Below, one piece after another: positions 6,927 to 15,030 of a DNA stretch of 64,000 nt. Within the stretch, counting starts at the first letter, position 1. Every line of letters begins with the position of its first letter. Position numbers and translations under genes: made by a program. Below the pieces are notes generated by a model that searched no databases, was not told the DNA's origin, and saw only the letters and a list, made by a program, of their open reading frames with translations. The stretch is taken from NCBI GenBank assembly GCA_002494625.1, contig DACH01000017.1:1-64000 (forward strand), given 5' to 3'. This stretch comes from Archaeoglobus sp. UBA234 (GTDB lineage: Archaea; Halobacteriota; Archaeoglobi; Archaeoglobales; Archaeoglobaceae).

Positions 6927-7581
6927 CGGCATTGCTGTAGTTGCTCTGGACTTCTACAGGGTTGAGGTGTGGGAGAGAGAGGTGAGAACGCTTGGCTTCA
7001 TGCTCGGTTATGAAGATAGGGCTGAGGAGTACATAAACTTCTTCAGGGAGAAATGGGATCTGATAGAGGAGAGGGTGAAGGACATACCCGACGACGAAAG
7101 AAAGAAGGTTTACTTTGAGGGAGCGGACAAATACAAGACTTATGGCGGAGCTGATTACGGCTGCGGAATTCCCGGCATCATTCGTGCTGCCGGTGGCATC
7201 GATTTATTCCCCGAGATTTCCGCATACTACTTCGAGGTCGATCCAGAGGAAGTAGCCAAGAGAGATCCGGATGTTATAATAAAGGGTACACCCGGTGGAT
7301 ACCTTCTTGAGGATGCTTCAAAATTCAAAGAGCTTTACGATGAAATCACCAGCAGAGCGGAGCTTGCCAATACAACTGCAATGAAGAATGGCGATGTATA
7401 TATAATAAGCTTCGATGTTACAGGAGGGGCAAGGAAGAAGTTCGGACCGATATTTCTGGCTAAAATACTGTATCCAGATAAATTTGAAGATCTCGACCCG
7501 TATGCTGTGCTTAAAGAGTATCTGGAAGAATACCAGGGGTTGAAATATCAGGGAGTGTATTTGTATCCCTCGATGTCCTGA
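6871..7581 (+). pseudogene. 5'-truncated FecB/BtuF-type substrate-binding protein of an ABC importer
   Basis: The frame encodes a TroA/FecB-type binding protein from its middle: TTSSPDEVAKKLEPFG, GIAVVALDFYR, GYEDRAEEYINFF, then the C-terminal lobe to PSMS. The lipoprotein signal and the whole N-terminal lobe, roughly 100-130 residues, are absent. An in-frame stop lies at 6868-6870 and no start codon precedes the conserved part; GTG at 6967 would begin inside the domain. The downstream permease starts 1 nt after its stop. The family binds iron-siderophores, haem or cobalamin outside the cell and delivers them to FecCD. As it stands the product could not fold or be exported. Integration or deletion on the left removed its front; the lost piece is not elsewhere in this window. 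Confidence 0.75.
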
Positions 7582-7582
7582 C

Positions 7583-8632
7583 ATGAAAACTTACGAAGCG
7601 TATTCGAGTTTCGTTGCAAGAAAAATTTTATTTTTAATTTTTAGCTCCTTAGCCCTCGCAACCTTCGTCATTCTTGCAACCTCTGTGGGAGCGGCAGAGT
7701 TGAGCGTGAAGGATGTTTTTTCGGCGATACTTTCAAGGTTTTTCTCAGCCAATAGTGATACATTCAAGGATGCCGTGGTGTGGCACCTCAGACTTCCCCG
7801 AGTGGTTATGGGAGTTATCGCCGGAGCGGGACTTGCTTTAGCCGGAGTGGTGATGCAGGGTGTAACCAGAAACCCGCTCGTAAGTCCGTTCACGATCGGT
7901 GTTTCCTCTGCTGCAGCTTTTGGAGCTTCAGTAGCCATAATGCTCGGAGTTGGGTTTATGGGAACTGGAACACTACTTATTATAACAAATGCCTTCATCT
8001 TCGCACTTATCTGTGCATTTGCAGTCTTTGGACTTGCAAGGCTGCGGGGAGCATCACCAGAAACCCTCATTCTTGCTGGAATCGCCTTATCTTACTTTTT
8101 CAGCGCACTGACGGCAATACTTCAGTTCTTTGCATCAGAAGAGGAGCTCATGATGATGGTTCACTGGACATTTGGCTCTCTGAGCAGAGCAAAGTGGGAA
8201 TCGATATTTGTCGTTACAGTTGTGTTTGTGGCTGTTTTTCCAATCTTGATGCGCTTTGCCTGGGATCTGAATGCAATGGTTCTTGCAGATGATGAGACGG
8301 CAAAAAGTCTTGGAGTGAATATCACATTTGTGAGGACGGTCTCATTAATGCTCTCATCCCTCATTACAGCTACCATAATCTCCTTTACGGGAATAATAGG
8401 ATTTGTGGGACTTGTAGCTCCGCATCTAACGAGGTTTGTGATTGGCGGAGATCACAGATTTTTGCTGCCAGCCTCATGCCTCTCAGGATCCATACTCATT
8501 ATAGCAGCAGACACAGTAGGAAGAACTTTGCTCTCACCAATTATACTCCCAATTGGAATCGTGATTTCATTCATAGGTGTGCCGATGTTCATCTATCTCC
8601 TGATGACGAGGAAGGAGGAGTACTGGAGATGA
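7583..8632 (+). CDS. FecCD/BtuC-type ABC transporter permease
   Basis: The 349-residue membrane protein has about ten hydrophobic segments. It carries family signatures GVVMQGVTRNPLVSP (about 90) and GFVGLVAPHLTRF (about 275), the latter next to the loop that contacts the ATPase. Two copies form the channel for iron-siderophore, haem or corrinoid uptake. Start is ATG 7583, one base after the truncated binding-protein gene, and the end overlaps the next gene in an ATGATG/TGA arrangement. The transporter can work only if another binding protein supplies substrate, because its own partner is truncated. Confidence 0.9.
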   Translation: MKTYEAYSSFVARKILFLIFSSLALATFVILATSVGAAELSVKDVFSAILSRFFSANSDTFKDAVVWHLRLPRVVMGVIAGAGLALAGVVMQGVTRNPLVSPFTIGVSSAAAFGASVAIMLGVGFMGTGTLLIITNAFIFALICAFAVFGLARLRGASPETLILAGIALSYFFSALTAILQFFASEEELMMMVHWTFGSLSRAKWESIFVVTVVFVAVFPILMRFAWDLNAMVLADDETAKSLGVNITFVRTVSLMLSSLITATIISFTGIIGFVGLVAPHLTRFVIGGDHRFLLPASCLSGSILIIAADTVGRTLLSPIILPIGIVISFIGVPMFIYLLMTRKEEYWR

Positions 8633-9588
8633 TGGAGAAAGAGATAGCCTTTGAGAGTGATGTTAAGCTTACGGGTGTTCTGAGATATCCCGAAGGGGAA
8701 AAATTGCCTGCTGTACTGCTGATTCATGGCACTCTTGAGCAGGACAGAGACGGCAACATGATTTTGCATCCAGATGGCAGAAAACTCTACAGGAAGAATT
8801 TCTTTCTTGAAATATCAAAGCATCTGTGCAGAGCGGGCTTCGCAACATTTTCGTGGGATAAAAGAGGATTTGGCAGGAGTGAGGGAGAGGCGAGCACCCT
8901 TTCGGCAGTCAGGGATGCGAAAGCTGCACTGGATGTTCTCTGCTCTCAAGAAGTTATCGATTCAGACAGAATAGCTGTGCTCGGGCAGAGTGCGGGGGTT
9001 TACACCGCATGCCTTCTCGCGAGGGACGATGAGCCAAGAATATACATTCTTCAGAGCGGGCTCTACAGAGACTACAGCGAGTTGATGGCGTTCAACTACC
9101 TGAGAGTCAAGCAATACGCTGAAAAAAGCTACGAGAATCTTAAATGGGTGGAGGAGAACGATCTCTGGGGTCTCGTTATCGGTCTGAATCTGGATAAAAT
9201 AGAGAGATACGCAAGAGAGGGTAGGACAGAATGTGAGGTAGTATATAAGGGAAGGAAATGGAGGATCGCACTGGATCCGCTGCTTTACACACCCGAATAT
9301 GCTCCATCAAAGCAGTTCAGACACATAAGAAAGCCGACACTCGTTGTGCATGGTGAATGCGATCTCAATGTTCCGGTTGAGGATGCGTACATGATAGAAA
9401 GGGAGTTGAGGGCTAATGGTGTTGATGTTGAACTCGTAATAATTCCAAATGCCGATCACAGCTTTCAGGAGGTTGCGGAGGATGAAGAGACGAGGCTCAG
9501 GGAGAGGATGTCCCTTGAAAGTTTTAAACGTCCCTACAGGCGAGAATACTTTGATGTGCTGATCGATTTCCTGAAGAGAAGGTTGTGA
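8629..9588 (+). CDS. Alpha/beta hydrolase encoded within the importer operon
   Basis: The 319-residue alpha/beta-hydrolase has an HG motif for the oxyanion hole (HGTLEQ, about 33), nucleophile S121 in GQSAG, acid D245 in HGECDLNVP and H277 in NADHSF. Length and catalytic order fit a serine esterase or acylaminopeptidase-like enzyme, with a lid of about 80 residues between strands (150-230). No signal peptide, so it is cytoplasmic. ATG 8629 or 8632 overlaps the permease stop, with GGAGG at 8614-8618. Its place between permease and ATPase suggests it processes the imported compound, for example by cleaving an ester-linked siderophore; this is inference. Confidence 0.85.
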   Translation: MMEKEIAFESDVKLTGVLRYPEGEKLPAVLLIHGTLEQDRDGNMILHPDGRKLYRKNFFLEISKHLCRAGFATFSWDKRGFGRSEGEASTLSAVRDAKAALDVLCSQEVIDSDRIAVLGQSAGVYTACLLARDDEPRIYILQSGLYRDYSELMAFNYLRVKQYAEKSYENLKWVEENDLWGLVIGLNLDKIERYAREGRTECEVVYKGRKWRIALDPLLYTPEYAPSKQFRHIRKPTLVVHGECDLNVPVEDAYMIERELRANGVDVELVIIPNADHSFQEVAEDEETRLRERMSLESFKRPYRREYFDVLIDFLKRRL

Positions 9589-9597
9589 GGGATTGTG

Positions 9598-10371
9598 ATG
9601 AGGCTTGAAATGAGAGATGTGTCTTTCAGCTACAAAAACAAGCCTGTTTTAAAAGATATCAGTTTGAGAGTTGACGAGGGAGAGTTGCTCGGAATCGTTG
9701 GTCCGAACGGCTCTGGCAAGACGACACTTCTGAAGTGTATAAACATGATACTGAAACCCGAAGGGCAAGTTTTTCTGAGTGATATTGATGTCAAGAAAAT
9801 GAGGCAAAACGAGATCGCAAAAGTTTTTGGCTATGTCCCTCAGGCAATTTACCACCACTCCTTCCCCGCTACCGTCTTCGATGTTGTCCTTCTCGGGAGG
9901 AGACCGTATTTAGGGTGGAGTGTGAGCTCGAAAGACATCAAAATAGTCTCGGAAATTCTCTCAATGCTGAAACTCGATGAGTTAGCTATGCGAAATTTCA
10001 ACGAATTGAGTGGGGGAGAGAGGCAGAAGGTTCTTATTGCAAGAGCTCTAGCACAGGAGCCAAAGATTCTTCTGCTTGACGAGCCAACAAGCAATCTTGA
10101 TTTGAAGCATCAGCTTGAGATAATGGAACTCGTTAAGAGACTGGCAAGAGAGAAAAAGCTGATCGTAGTTTTGGTTTCCCATGATCTTAACCTTGCAGCC
10201 AGATACTGTGACAGACTCGTGTTGCTGAATTCTGGTAGAATGTATGCAGTGGGGAAACCTCACGAAGTGCTTACATGTGAAAATATAAGAAAAATTTACG
10301 GTATTGAGGCTGAAGTAAGCTACAATGAAAGGATTAAAGCATGCAGTGTTGTTCCAGTTTCTGTTATATGA
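9598..10371 (+). CDS. FecE/BtuD-type ABC transporter ATP-binding protein
   Basis: The 257-residue ATPase has Walker A GPNGSGKT (35-42), Q-loop Gln82, signature LSGGE (137-141), Walker B ILLLDEP (157-163) and the switch His195 in VSHDLN. It closely fits the ATPases that energise FecCD permeases. ATG 9598 is preferred over GTG 9595 because GAGG ends about 7 nt upstream. It closes the operon begun by the truncated binding protein; no terminator was recognised after it. Confidence 0.9.
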   Translation: MRLEMRDVSFSYKNKPVLKDISLRVDEGELLGIVGPNGSGKTTLLKCINMILKPEGQVFLSDIDVKKMRQNEIAKVFGYVPQAIYHHSFPATVFDVVLLGRRPYLGWSVSSKDIKIVSEILSMLKLDELAMRNFNELSGGERQKVLIARALAQEPKILLLDEPTSNLDLKHQLEIMELVKRLAREKKLIVVLVSHDLNLAARYCDRLVLLNSGRMYAVGKPHEVLTCENIRKIYGIEAEVSYNERIKACSVVPVSVI

Positions 10372-10526
10372 GAGAACTTGTAAAAGCTTGATGTGTGGAA
10401 ATGATAAAAGTCGCCACCAGTAAAAATTGGCCGTAGCTTTGGCTGTAGCTCCAAAAAATAGTAACTTAAAAAACGGGGATCCGGTTGATATCAAAAAGAG
10501 CAGTGTTTAGGAAATAAAAGCAAGTA

Positions 10527-10622
10527 CGCCGGGGGTGGGACTTGAACCCACGCGTCCCAAAAGGGACACGAGCTTTCTGTCGCGAACTCCAGGCTCGCGC
10601 AGTGCCTCTCTGCCACCCCGGC
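10527..10622 (-). tRNA. tRNA-Ser(GGA) with a probable 12-nt intron
   Basis: The 96-nt class II tRNA has acceptor GCCGGGG/CCCCGGC, discriminator G, D-stem GCAG/CTGC, anticodon stem CGAGC/GCTCG, a long variable arm with GTCCC-TTTT-GGGAC, and T-arm GTGGG/CCCAC. The anticodon loop would be 19 nt unless about 12 nt (10575-10586, TTCGCGACAGAA, or one frame shifted) are removed. The mature loop is then 7 nt with anticodon GGA at 10590-10588. A CTG/CAG mini-helix with 3-nt bulges fits a relaxed bulge-helix-bulge site for the EndA endonuclease (gene at 50217). CCA is not encoded. Confidence 0.85.
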
Positions 10623-10833
10623 TCGTTCTGAAAAATGGGGGTAACAATCCCTATTGAATGAATTATGCAGTGGTTTAATAATCTTTTCGTGAAGTTTTCG
10701 ATTGAATTGTGATGGACAAAGCATAGGGGCAGTAAAGAAAATTCAGAGTAAATAGGACTGTTCTTCTATTCTCAGTAAATGACTTCCACCAAAAGGTTAA
10801 TTAACAAAACAATTCTAAACTGAGTGTCAACGG

Positions 10834-10904
10834 GCGGTCGTAGTCTAGCGGCAGGACAGGGGCTTCCCGAGCCTCTAACCCGGGTTCAAATCCCGGCGGC
10901 CGCA
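10834..10904 (+). tRNA. tRNA-Gly(CCC)
   Basis: The 71-nt cloverleaf has acceptor GCGGTCG/CGGCCGC with one G-T pair, D-stem GTCT/GGAC, anticodon stem GGGGC/GCCTC, loop TTCCCGA with anticodon CCC (10866-10868), a 4-nt variable loop, T-arm CCGGG/CCCGG and discriminator A. It reads GGG codons. No intron; CCA not encoded. Confidence 0.95.
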
Positions 10905-10910
10905 TTTTTT
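10905..10910 (+). terminator. T6 run directly after tRNA-Gly
   Basis: TTTTTT follows the discriminator base at once. Archaeal RNA polymerase terminates at such T runs. Confidence 0.5.
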
Positions 10911-11085
10911 CTGATGTTTTCACTGAATTAATCGTGTTTCTACTTAAAATAAGTCGCCTTAGTTTCATAAGCTGCTTTTCCAGTCCCTCTATTCGATTTT
11001 TCAGTTTATTTTCACCCTAAAATTGTCAGCACTAAAAAACAAAAATAGAGTCGAAGAAGACAAATTATTAAGTTGTTAAAATTAG

Positions 11086-12057
11086 TTATTGTCCTCCCTT
11101 CTGTCCGGTCTCAGGTGTCTTAGGTTGTTCCGGTACCTCAGGCATATCTGGAGTTTCTACTTTAATTCCTTCTTTTTCAGATACTGGAGGAAGTTCAGAT
11201 ATTGAACGACCTCTTTCTTCCAAAGCCTCTATTGCAGATTCTATGCCAACTTTTGATTCTTCTATCGCGCTTTGAATCGCAGCTTTTGCCTGTTTGGGAA
11301 CTTTTTGCAAAACATCTTCTAATATTGTTAAGTGTATCGAGGTGGCTTTAGCAACTATTTCATGAACTTCTGATGGATCTTTGCCTGTTTGTTGCGCAAT
11401 AGCAGCAATTTCCTCTCCAAATCGAGCGTATTTTTCATATTCTTCTGCTGCTTCAGCAGCTTCTTCAGCATTTCCCTTCTCAGCAGCTTGTTTTGCTTTA
11501 TTTATTCTTCCTTCGGCAACATTCATAGCAAGTTCAGCAGCCTTTTCTGGATTTTCTGTAGCCAATACTCTTAATGCCTCCTGATTGCCCTTTATTGACC
11601 TTTCTTTTGCGGCAGAAATTTTGTCTTTTGCCTGTTCGGGAACTATCTCCTGAACTTTATCCAGAATCTCCAAGTGATGGGAGGTAGCTTTAGCAACCAG
11701 TTCAGATAATTTTTCCTTTGTACTGGCATCCTTCGCCAAAGAAGCTATTTTATTTACCTCTTTTAATTCTTTCCCGTAATCTTCCAAGAGATTGTCAATA
11801 TATTCAAGTTTACCCTTCTCAGCCATTGTCTTTGCCTCACTAAGTCTGAGTTCTGCATATTGGAGTCGTTTCTCTACCTTTGCTACCTCATCAAATGTGA
11901 AAAACAGAGTTATAGTCTCAAAAGCTCGCTTAAATCCGTATATCCACGAGTCGGGTGTTATTCCTGGATCTGGTAACTCTGGTTCTTGAGCATTCGCTAC
12001 TGTAACCGAGAAAATCGCCAGAGTTATAATCAAGCAAAACACGAATCTTGCGTTCAT
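11086..12057 (-). CDS. Secreted DUF5667-like helical protein
   Basis: The 323-residue protein has a signal peptide (1-24, ending VANAQ). It then has the DUF5667-like opening PGITPDSWIYGFKRAFETI and two similar Ala/Glu-rich helical units (about 60-165 and 170-280). Each unit contains an ...VAKATS.HL.IL..V...VP.QAK segment, evidence of internal duplication. The tail is Pro/Gln-rich. It is probably extracytoplasmic. The domain's function is not known; related archaeal proteins are surface or envelope proteins. It stands alone between the tRNA genes and the bud32 operon. Confidence 0.7.
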   Translation of the reverse strand: MNARFVFCLIITLAIFSVTVANAQEPELPDPGITPDSWIYGFKRAFETITLFFTFDEVAKVEKRLQYAELRLSEAKTMAEKGKLEYIDNLLEDYGKELKEVNKIASLAKDASTKEKLSELVAKATSHHLEILDKVQEIVPEQAKDKISAAKERSIKGNQEALRVLATENPEKAAELAMNVAEGRINKAKQAAEKGNAEEAAEAAEEYEKYARFGEEIAAIAQQTGKDPSEVHEIVAKATSIHLTILEDVLQKVPKQAKAAIQSAIEESKVGIESAIEALEERGRSISELPPVSEKEGIKVETPDMPEVPEQPKTPETGQKGGQ

Positions 12058-12151
12058 TTTTTCCTCTTACTTAGCTCCCCATCATGATGACTACAAAGCT
12101 GTACTTAAAAGTTTTGCATTTTCCGATTTCAATTCGTTCAAATAAGCATAC

Positions 12152-12763
12152 TCAGGTCATCCTCTTTTCAACATACCTTCCCCTTTTGTCTATTTCCTCA
12201 GCCCTCTTAAGGACTTCTTCAGCCTTATCAAATCCTCTATAGCCGGAAATGAATGATTCCTTGAGTTCCCTCCAGTTTTCGAAATAAGCTTTCAGGGACT
12301 CAAAATAGATGTGTATATCCACACCTCGTGGTTCAGTTCTGGCATCATAGAATGCAAGCCCGAAGTCGATGAAATAAATCTTCCCATCGCTGTAGATTAG
12401 GTTCATTGGGGTGATGTCGCCGTGTATAATCCCTGCCTGATGCAGTTTTGCAACATAAATGCCAAGAAGTCTGCTCAACTCCGTACTCATTATTTTTTTG
12501 AGGGGTTCTCCCTCTATTCTTTCCATAACAATTGTTTCCCTCTCAACATCCAGAATAAGAGGCGTTGGAATGCCTGCCCTCCTCGCTGCTGACATTATTT
12601 TAGCCTCGCTCCGTGTTCTTGTTCTTCGCAGGATTTTATCAAGTACGGCTATCCTGTATCCTTTTTTTTTCCTCGTCTTCGTAACAAAATCCCTGTAAAT
12701 TCTGACCTCTGCCTCTCCGCCCAGATATACTATCTCAGGTTTCTCTTTAATCCCAGTTAACAT
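12152..12763 (-). CDS. bud32: Bud32, KEOPS-complex small kinase/ATPase
   Basis: This is a 203-residue atypical protein kinase with a Lys in the N-lobe (VTKTRKKKGYR), catalytic loop HGDITPMNLIY (about 120) and metal-binding DFG (IDFGLAF, about 140). Bud32 binds Kae1 and supports t6A synthesis on tRNAs reading ANN codons. ATG 12763 is chosen because GGTGGAGG stands six bases before it and the length then matches archaeal Bud32. The start overlaps the end of kae1 by 17 nt, so the two are translationally coupled. In some related archaea the two genes are fused; here they are separate. Confidence 0.92.
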   Translation of the reverse strand: MLTGIKEKPEIVYLGGEAEVRIYRDFVTKTRKKKGYRIAVLDKILRRTRTRSEAKIMSAARRAGIPTPLILDVERETIVMERIEGEPLKKIMSTELSRLLGIYVAKLHQAGIIHGDITPMNLIYSDGKIYFIDFGLAFYDARTEPRGVDIHIYFESLKAYFENWRELKESFISGYRGFDKAEEVLKRAEEIDKRGRYVEKRMT

Positions 12764-13718
12764 CCACATCCTCCACCCTGAAATCAGGCTTAACGGTTGA
12801 TTCCTCAATCTTCGTTGAATGTCCATTCCTATACATGAGCAATCCGAGATAAGCTATCATTGCCCCATTGTCTCCCATCAGACTGGAGGGAGGGCAGTAA
12901 AATTTTGCATCTCTTTCCCTGCACATAGTGTCAAGCATTTCCTGTAATCTTCTATTTGCCCCCACTCCTCCAACCAGAAGGAGTTCATCAGCCTCCAGAT
13001 ATGCCATGGCTCTCTCAGATACCTCGGTCAGCATTGCAAAAGTAGTTTCCTGAAAACTGAATGCCACATCCTCTTTTCTCACTCCTTCATCTAAGAGCTT
13101 CTGAGCTGCTGTGACAATACCACTAAAAGAGAAATCCATTCCCTTCACAGTATAAGGTAGCTCATAATACCGCTCACCCTCTCTCGCAAGAGCTTCAATC
13201 TTCGGCCCTCCTGGATGTTTTAAGCCCATGTACCTTGCAAGCTTGTCAAGGGCATTTCCTATCCCAATATCCAGTGTTTCACCAAAAACTCTGTATCTTT
13301 CCCCCCTTCTGGCAATAATCTGGGAATTTCCACCGCTCACATAGAGAGTGACCGGTTTTCTCGCCCCGGTTTTCCATCTTCCAACTTCCAGATGAGCAAG
13401 ACAGTGGTTCACACCAACAAGAGGTTTTTTCAGCTTTAAAGAGAGGACTCTCGCTGCTGTTGCAACAATTCTCAGACAGGGACCCATTCCGGGACCCTGA
13501 GAAAAGGCAATAACATCTATATCCTCAGGATTTATTCTGGAGAGAGTTCTTCCAATAAGCTTTCCTATATTCTCTGAGTGATGCTGTGCAGCTTCTCTTG
13601 GGTGTATTCCTCCCTCCTTGGGAACATAAGGTTTGTTCTCCAGCAAAATGACTTCTTCTCCGCTGACAACTCCGACACTCAAACTCCAGGCGGTCCCCTC
13701 AATACCAAGGGAAATCAT
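12747..13718 (-). CDS. kae1: Kae1, tRNA threonylcarbamoyladenosine (t6A) transferase subunit
   Basis: This 323-residue ASKHA-fold protein has the phosphate loop (LGIEGTAWSLSVG), metal-binding HHSEN-type site (AAQHHSENIG, about 41) and HCLAH (about 106), VSGGNSQI (about 130), and GGVGANRRL plus GDNGAMIAYLG near the end. With Bud32, Cgi121 and Pcc1 it transfers threonylcarbamoyl to A37 of tRNA. It is the penultimate gene of the minus-strand operon from rpo7; the start ATG lies 7 nt after rps27ae. Confidence 0.95.
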   Translation of the reverse strand: MISLGIEGTAWSLSVGVVSGEEVILLENKPYVPKEGGIHPREAAQHHSENIGKLIGRTLSRINPEDIDVIAFSQGPGMGPCLRIVATAARVLSLKLKKPLVGVNHCLAHLEVGRWKTGARKPVTLYVSGGNSQIIARRGERYRVFGETLDIGIGNALDKLARYMGLKHPGGPKIEALAREGERYYELPYTVKGMDFSFSGIVTAAQKLLDEGVRKEDVAFSFQETTFAMLTEVSERAMAYLEADELLLVGGVGANRRLQEMLDTMCRERDAKFYCPPSSLMGDNGAMIAYLGLLMYRNGHSTKIEESTVKPDFRVEDVDVNWD

Positions 13719-13724
13719 CTTATT

Positions 13725-13877
13725 TTATTTGCTTTTGAACTCTGTATATCCGCACTTTCCGCATGAAAGCCTATCTTCATGCTCAGCCAGAAAAACGCCC
13801 TCTCCACATCTCGGACAGAACTTTCTCTTTCTGATGAGCTTCTCTCCTTTTATTTCGTAAAACTTTGAAACAGTAAT
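13725..13877 (-). CDS. rps27ae: Ribosomal protein S27ae, probably started at an AUU codon
   Basis: The 50-residue zinc-ribbon protein has SKFYEIKGEKLIRKRKF and then CPRC ... CGKCGYTEF, a full S27ae. No ATG, GTG or TTG exists in frame between the end of rps24e and the conserved part. GGAGGTGA (13889-13882) is followed after 4 nt by ATT (13877-13875), so AUU is the best start. Longer frames reaching upstream run inside rps24e out of frame and carry unrelated residues. S27ae is a small-subunit component of the archaeal ribosome. A base-call error is the main alternative. Confidence 0.85.
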   Translation of the reverse strand: MTVSKFYEIKGEKLIRKRKFCPRCGEGVFLAEHEDRLSCGKCGYTEFKSK

Positions 13878-13890
13878 GTTCTCACCTCCT

Positions 13891-14190
13891 TCAGGCTTCC
13901 TCGGCTTCAGATGTGGGGAAGTTTCTTGCAATGACGTATTTTGGCTCTGTTTTCTGAAGATCTTCAGGAGTATCATATATTTTAATGTAGCTCACAGCCT
14001 CTCCCATTCCGAATTGTGGTTTAATGTAGCTCACCACAACTCTATTCGGATCTGCGTTGAAAAGTCCTGCAACCTTCTCTCTCACAGAATTCCTGGATGG
14101 TGTTGGCTCATTCTGATACTTCAGCCTTATGTAAATTTCCCTCCTTTTCAGCAGTGGATTTGTTGTATCCTTCTCAACCTCAATCTCCAT
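13891..14190 (-). CDS. rps24e: Ribosomal protein S24e
   Basis: This 99-residue protein begins MEIEVEKDTTNPLLKRREIY and contains the S24e core with FGMGEAVSYIKIYD. Size and motif order match the family. It binds the small subunit. It lies between the dephospho-CoA kinase and rps27ae genes, in the usual archaeal order; its final codons hold the ribosome-binding site of rps27ae nearby. Confidence 0.93.
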   Translation of the reverse strand: MEIEVEKDTTNPLLKRREIYIRLKYQNEPTPSRNSVREKVAGLFNADPNRVVVSYIKPQFGMGEAVSYIKIYDTPEDLQKTEPKYVIARNFPTSEAEEA

Positions 14191-14223
14191 TCATTCACCT
14201 CCAGCAATACATTCAGCATTAAA

Positions 14224-14811
14224 CTACGGAATTCCATGCTTTTTGATGAGATTAATTACCTTATCTCCACTCTCAAGCTTCTCCATCCTGTTGAGAATGT
14301 CGAGTATTATATTTTTTTTCTCTGAATTAACCCTGAGAGCCACAACCCCTTCTCCAGGTTGACCATAAAGTACTAAAGAGTTATGTGGCAGGAGGTAAAC
14401 GAGAGGGATTGTTGCAAGGTCTTCCTCACCCTCAACCACAATACATGTCCTCTGCTTATCCTCCAAGCTTTCAACTGCCCTCAAAAGGCTTTTTACAAGT
14501 TCAGGTGTGATGTGGGCAGGAGGGTTGTTTACCTTCTCCACCCGGTAATTTTCAATTTTCTTCTTTATGAAGTGAAGTTTTTCAGTATCAAAGGAGTCCC
14601 TGACTGTTTTGAAGTCAAGAACAGCAATATCAGGTTTGTACCCAACCTTTAATGTGTAGTAGGTTACATAATCCCCAACACATATTAGGGGAGTAAGAGT
14701 TCTTAGCTCTTCAATTTTTTTAACTGTCTCTATTCCTTTTCCTCTGTAAAGCCTTCCATGTGGTTTTGCGAGGTATCCTCTTAGTTCCTCGGGCAATCTA
14801 AGTCCCTGCAT
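14224..14811 (-). CDS. GTP-dependent dephospho-CoA kinase (DUF359 family)
   Basis: The 195-residue DUF359 protein opens LRLPEELRGYLAKPHGRLY. It then has ICVGDYVTYYTL, DIAVLDFKTVR, NPPAHITPELV and the acidic VVEGEEDLATIPLVYLLP motif, all typical. In Thermococcales this family phosphorylates dephospho-CoA with GTP, the last step of CoA synthesis. ATG 14811 is 12 nt after the spt4 stop; longer upstream frames run through spt4. It sits in its usual place between spt4 and rps24e. Confidence 0.85.
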   Translation of the reverse strand: MQGLRLPEELRGYLAKPHGRLYRGKGIETVKKIEELRTLTPLICVGDYVTYYTLKVGYKPDIAVLDFKTVRDSFDTEKLHFIKKKIENYRVEKVNNPPAHITPELVKSLLRAVESLEDKQRTCIVVEGEEDLATIPLVYLLPHNSLVLYGQPGEGVVALRVNSEKKNIILDILNRMEKLESGDKVINLIKKHGIP

Positions 14812-14822
14812 GATTATCAGTA

Positions 14823-15011
14823 TCAGTCGACCTTTATCGTGTACTTTCCCGGGATTTTTATGCCGAGCTTCTGGGCTATCTGGCTGTTTTCCGGGTCTAT
14901 CACCACGATATAGCCATACCACTCTTTCGTCATGTCTGTGCTCCCACAGTTCTTGCATACAAGCGAATCGTGACTGATGTACTTGCACTTCCTACATGCA
15001 TAATCTGGCAT
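14823..15011 (-). CDS. spt4: Transcription elongation factor Spt4 (RpoE'')
   Basis: The 62-residue protein has a zinc finger CRKC ... CKNCGS and the WYGYIVVIDPENSQIAQKLG core of Spt4. It forms the Spt4/5 clamp on RNA polymerase. It follows rpo7 by 19 nt on the same strand, as in most Euryarchaeota. Confidence 0.93.
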   Translation of the reverse strand: MPDYACRKCKYISHDSLVCKNCGSTDMTKEWYGYIVVIDPENSQIAQKLGIKIPGKYTIKVD

Positions 15012-15030
15012 CTCCTCACCTCAAAACCAC

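Noticed and set aside
10491..10724. Open frame across the tRNA-Ser gene
   Set aside because: It reads the tRNA itself on the same strand; tRNA genes often give spurious frames.
10911..11030. Minus-strand helical peptide (KNRIEGLEKQLMKLRRLIL) near tRNA-Gly
   Set aside because: No start codon after the upstream TAG and the frame runs into the tRNA gene; not supported.
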